Source: Lentzea albida
GTDB lineage: Bacteria > Actinomycetota > Actinomycetes > Mycobacteriales > Pseudonocardiaceae
Direction: 5' to 3'
DNA length: 64,000 nucleotides
NCBI RefSeq assembly: GCF_900111005.1
Contig: NZ_FOFV01000014.1
Coordinates: 62,001 to 126,000, forward strand
This document shows, piece by piece, positions 62,604 to 64,000 of this stretch. The first letter of the stretch is position 1, and each line of letters begins with the position of its first letter. The position numbers and the translations under genes are program-made. A model generated the notes under the pieces. That model searched no databases. It was not told the origin of the DNA and saw only the letters and a program-made list of their open reading frames with translations.

Positions 62604-63566
62604 ATGAAGAAGTTCTGGCCGTGGCTCCGACTGCTGCTGGCGGTGGGCATCCTGGTGGCCCTGGGCGTGCGCCTGGGCACCGGTGCCTTCCTCGACGGAC
62701 TGCGCGCGATCGACGCGTTCTCCGTGGCCGCCGCGCTGGCGATCGGGCTCGTGACGACGGTGCTCAGCGCGGGTCGCTGGGTCCTCGTCGCGCGCCGCCT
62801 CGGCCTGCCGCTGACGTTGAAGACCGCCGTCGGCGACTACTACCGCGCCCAGCTCGTCAACGCCGTGCTGCCCGCCGGCGTGCTCGGTGACGTGCACCGC
62901 GCGGTCAACCACGGCCGGGAGTCGGGCGACGTCGGACGGGGCGTGCGCGCCGTGTTCTTCGAGCGCACCGCCGGCCAGGTCGTGCTCATCGGGATCGGGC
63001 TCGCGGTGCTGCTCACGCACCCCGCGCCCGGCCTCGACCTCGCACCCGACGGCACCACCGTCGCGCTCGTCCTCGCCGGTCTGGTCGCGCTCGTGGTCGT
63101 CGGCTGGCACATCCGGCCGGTGCGCAGGGCACTGGTCGACACCCTCGCCGACGGCATCAGGCTGCTGTCGTTCAGGACCTGGCCCGCGGTTCTCGGGCTG
63201 TCGGCCGCCGCGGTCGCGGGCTACGTCGCGCTGTTCCTGGTGGCCGCCCGCGCCGCCGGGTCGGACGCGACGACCACCCAGCTCGCGCCGGTCGTCGTGC
63301 TGGCGCTGCTGATCATGGCGATCCCGGTCAACATCGGCGGGTTCGGCCCGCGCGAGGCGTTCCTCGCGGTGGCGTTCGGCGCCGCCGGTCTGGGCGCGGC
63401 GCAGGGCTTCACCACGGGCATCGTCTACGGCGTGCTGGCGCTCATCGCCGCCCTGCCCGGCGCGGTCGTGCTGTTCCTGTCACGCCGTCCGAGGACCGAA
63501 CAGGTCGAGGTAGTGGCGGAACGAGTCGGCCAGACCCGCGAGCAGGAGCTCGCCCTTGCGCGCTGA
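62604..63566 (+). CDS. LPG-synthase-type (UPF0104) membrane protein
   Basis: Predicted 320 residues with about eight membrane segments and the PF03706 signatures: AVGDYYRAQLVNAVLPAGVL, GDVHRAV and the late VNIGGFGPREAFLA. The family includes the flippase half of lysyl-phosphatidylglycerol synthase and dolichol-linked proteins. In this operon it might export or flip the glycosylated product or a lipid-linked form of it. Its last 87 bases overlap the convergent creatininase-family gene. Confidence 0.9.
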   Translation: MKKFWPWLRLLLAVGILVALGVRLGTGAFLDGLRAIDAFSVAAALAIGLVTTVLSAGRWVLVARRLGLPLTLKTAVGDYYRAQLVNAVLPAGVLGDVHRAVNHGRESGDVGRGVRAVFFERTAGQVVLIGIGLAVLLTHPAPGLDLAPDGTTVALVLAGLVALVVVGWHIRPVRRALVDTLADGIRLLSFRTWPAVLGLSAAAVAGYVALFLVAARAAGSDATTTQLAPVVVLALLIMAIPVNIGGFGPREAFLAVAFGAAGLGAAQGFTTGIVYGVLALIAALPGAVVLFLSRRPRTEQVEVVAERVGQTREQELALAR

Positions 63567-64000
63567 CGCGAGGGACGGGCGCCCGACGACACCGGACCCG
63601 GTGTACGGCGCCAGACCCAGGGTGAGCATGTGCCGCCGGTCCTCCGCCAGGTGGTCAGAGGTTTCGTAGCCGGGACGGATGAGATCGGGGTGCGCGTGCA
63701 GCAGGATCGAGGTCTCCAGCTCGCCGGCGTGCATGTCGCTGTAGGCCGAGGTCTCGATGCCCGCCTTCTCCCGCGCGAACGCCCAGTCGTCCCGTCCGGG
63801 GAACAGCGCCAGCCCTTCACCCTCCTGCACGACGTTCGACAGCACGTAGTTGCCGCCGTGGCCGTTGACCAGCACGACGTGCTCGACACCGTTGCGCCGC
63901 AAGGACTCCGCGATGTCCTCGACCACTGAGATCAACGTGCGCGCGGAGATGCTGACGGTCCCCGGCCAGTCGGCGTGCTCCTGCGAGCACGAGAACTGGA
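63480..64000 (-). CDS. Creatininase-family hydrolase, 5' end outside window
   Basis: About 174 residues are visible; the frame stays open to the right edge, so the N-terminus is missing. Metal-binding motifs are present: SCSQEHADWPGTVSI, VNGHGGN and DMHAGELETS. The creatininase family includes archaeal ArfB, which removes the formyl group from FAPy, as well as creatinine and mycofactocin (MftE) hydrolases. Next to an atypical cyclohydrolase II predicted to make FAPy, a deformylase role is attractive. It overlaps the UPF0104 gene by 87 bases and is convergent to it. Confidence 0.85.
   Translation of the reverse strand, partial: QFSCSQEHADWPGTVSISARTLISVVEDIAESLRRNGVEHVVLVNGHGGNYVLSNVVQEGEGLALFPGRDDWAFAREKAGIETSAYSDMHAGELETSILLHAHPDLIRPGYETSDHLAEDRRHMLTLGLAPYTGSGVVGRPSLASARKGELLLAGLADSFRHYLDLFGPRTA

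Overview
The window is high-G+C DNA (roughly 70% by eye). Starts are often GTG, genes are packed with 4-bp ATGA/GTGA overlaps, and NarL-type two-component pairs, SARP/BTAD, LAL-LuxR, PucR and MocR regulators and many lipoproteins are present. This points to a filamentous actinobacterium. A Pseudonocardiaceae member (Lentzea/Lechevalieria/Saccharothrix type) is my guess from gene style, not from a marker gene. I see no rRNA, tRNA, CRISPR array, transposase or replication origin.

Layout. 0.6-4.6 kb: two FHA-type proteins and a DUF4407 membrane protein fused to a Ser/Thr kinase. 4.7-11.4 kb: a membrane protein, a histidine kinase/response regulator pair, secreted proteins, a PucR regulator and an NYN nuclease fused to a cold-shock-like domain. 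11.4-14.7 kb: an ABC exporter with its own kinase/regulator pair. 14.7-21.5 kb: DNA-alkylation repair, a ricin-type lectin, BTAD and MerR regulators, an ESX-type candidate and a large LAL-LuxR regulator. 21.7-27.8 kb: an indigoidine-type operon (NRPS IndC, a PptA-like tautomerase, a PsuG/IndA relative and an IndB-type HAD phosphatase). 27.9-35.7 kb: a secreted beta-propeller protein, a 1978-residue RHS toxin and a SUKH-type immunity gene. 35.9-44.4 kb: redox genes and their regulators (SelW-like, XRE, alcohol dehydrogenase, MerR/OYE, TetR/SnoaL/NmrA), a large membrane protein and a lipoprotein. 44.4-47.7 kb: a broken phosphotransferase gene and a kinase/regulator pair opposite a DedA gene. 48.0-50.7 kb: furA-katG. 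50.8-55.2 kb: a MocR/DMT-transporter pair with overlapping divergent start codons, and a Shedu-type (DUF4263) defence gene. 55.3-59.7 kb: small enzymes, a beta-lactamase-like lipoprotein, a membrane protein/XRE pair, a dehydrogenase and an amidohydrolase. 59.7-64 kb: a GTP-cyclohydrolase-II-like enzyme, a degenerate 6-pyruvoyl-tetrahydropterin-synthase homologue, a glycosyltransferase, a methyltransferase, an LPG-synthase-type membrane protein and a creatininase-family hydrolase that runs off the right end.

How the genes work together. The two most interesting systems are the last cluster and the indigoidine operon. In the last cluster the cyclohydrolase has lost the tyrosine linked to the normal riboflavin-pathway product, the PTPS homologue has lost catalytic residues and one zinc ligand, and a possible FAPy deformylase lies nearby. 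This looks like a GTP-derived small-molecule pathway ending in a glycosylated or methylated product. In the indigoidine operon the C-nucleoside glycosidase relative has lost its catalytic residues, while a small tautomerase is encoded between it and the NRPS. Many genes are preceded by a -10-like TAnnnT box 5-8 bases before the start codon and no Shine-Dalgarno, suggesting widespread leaderless transcription.
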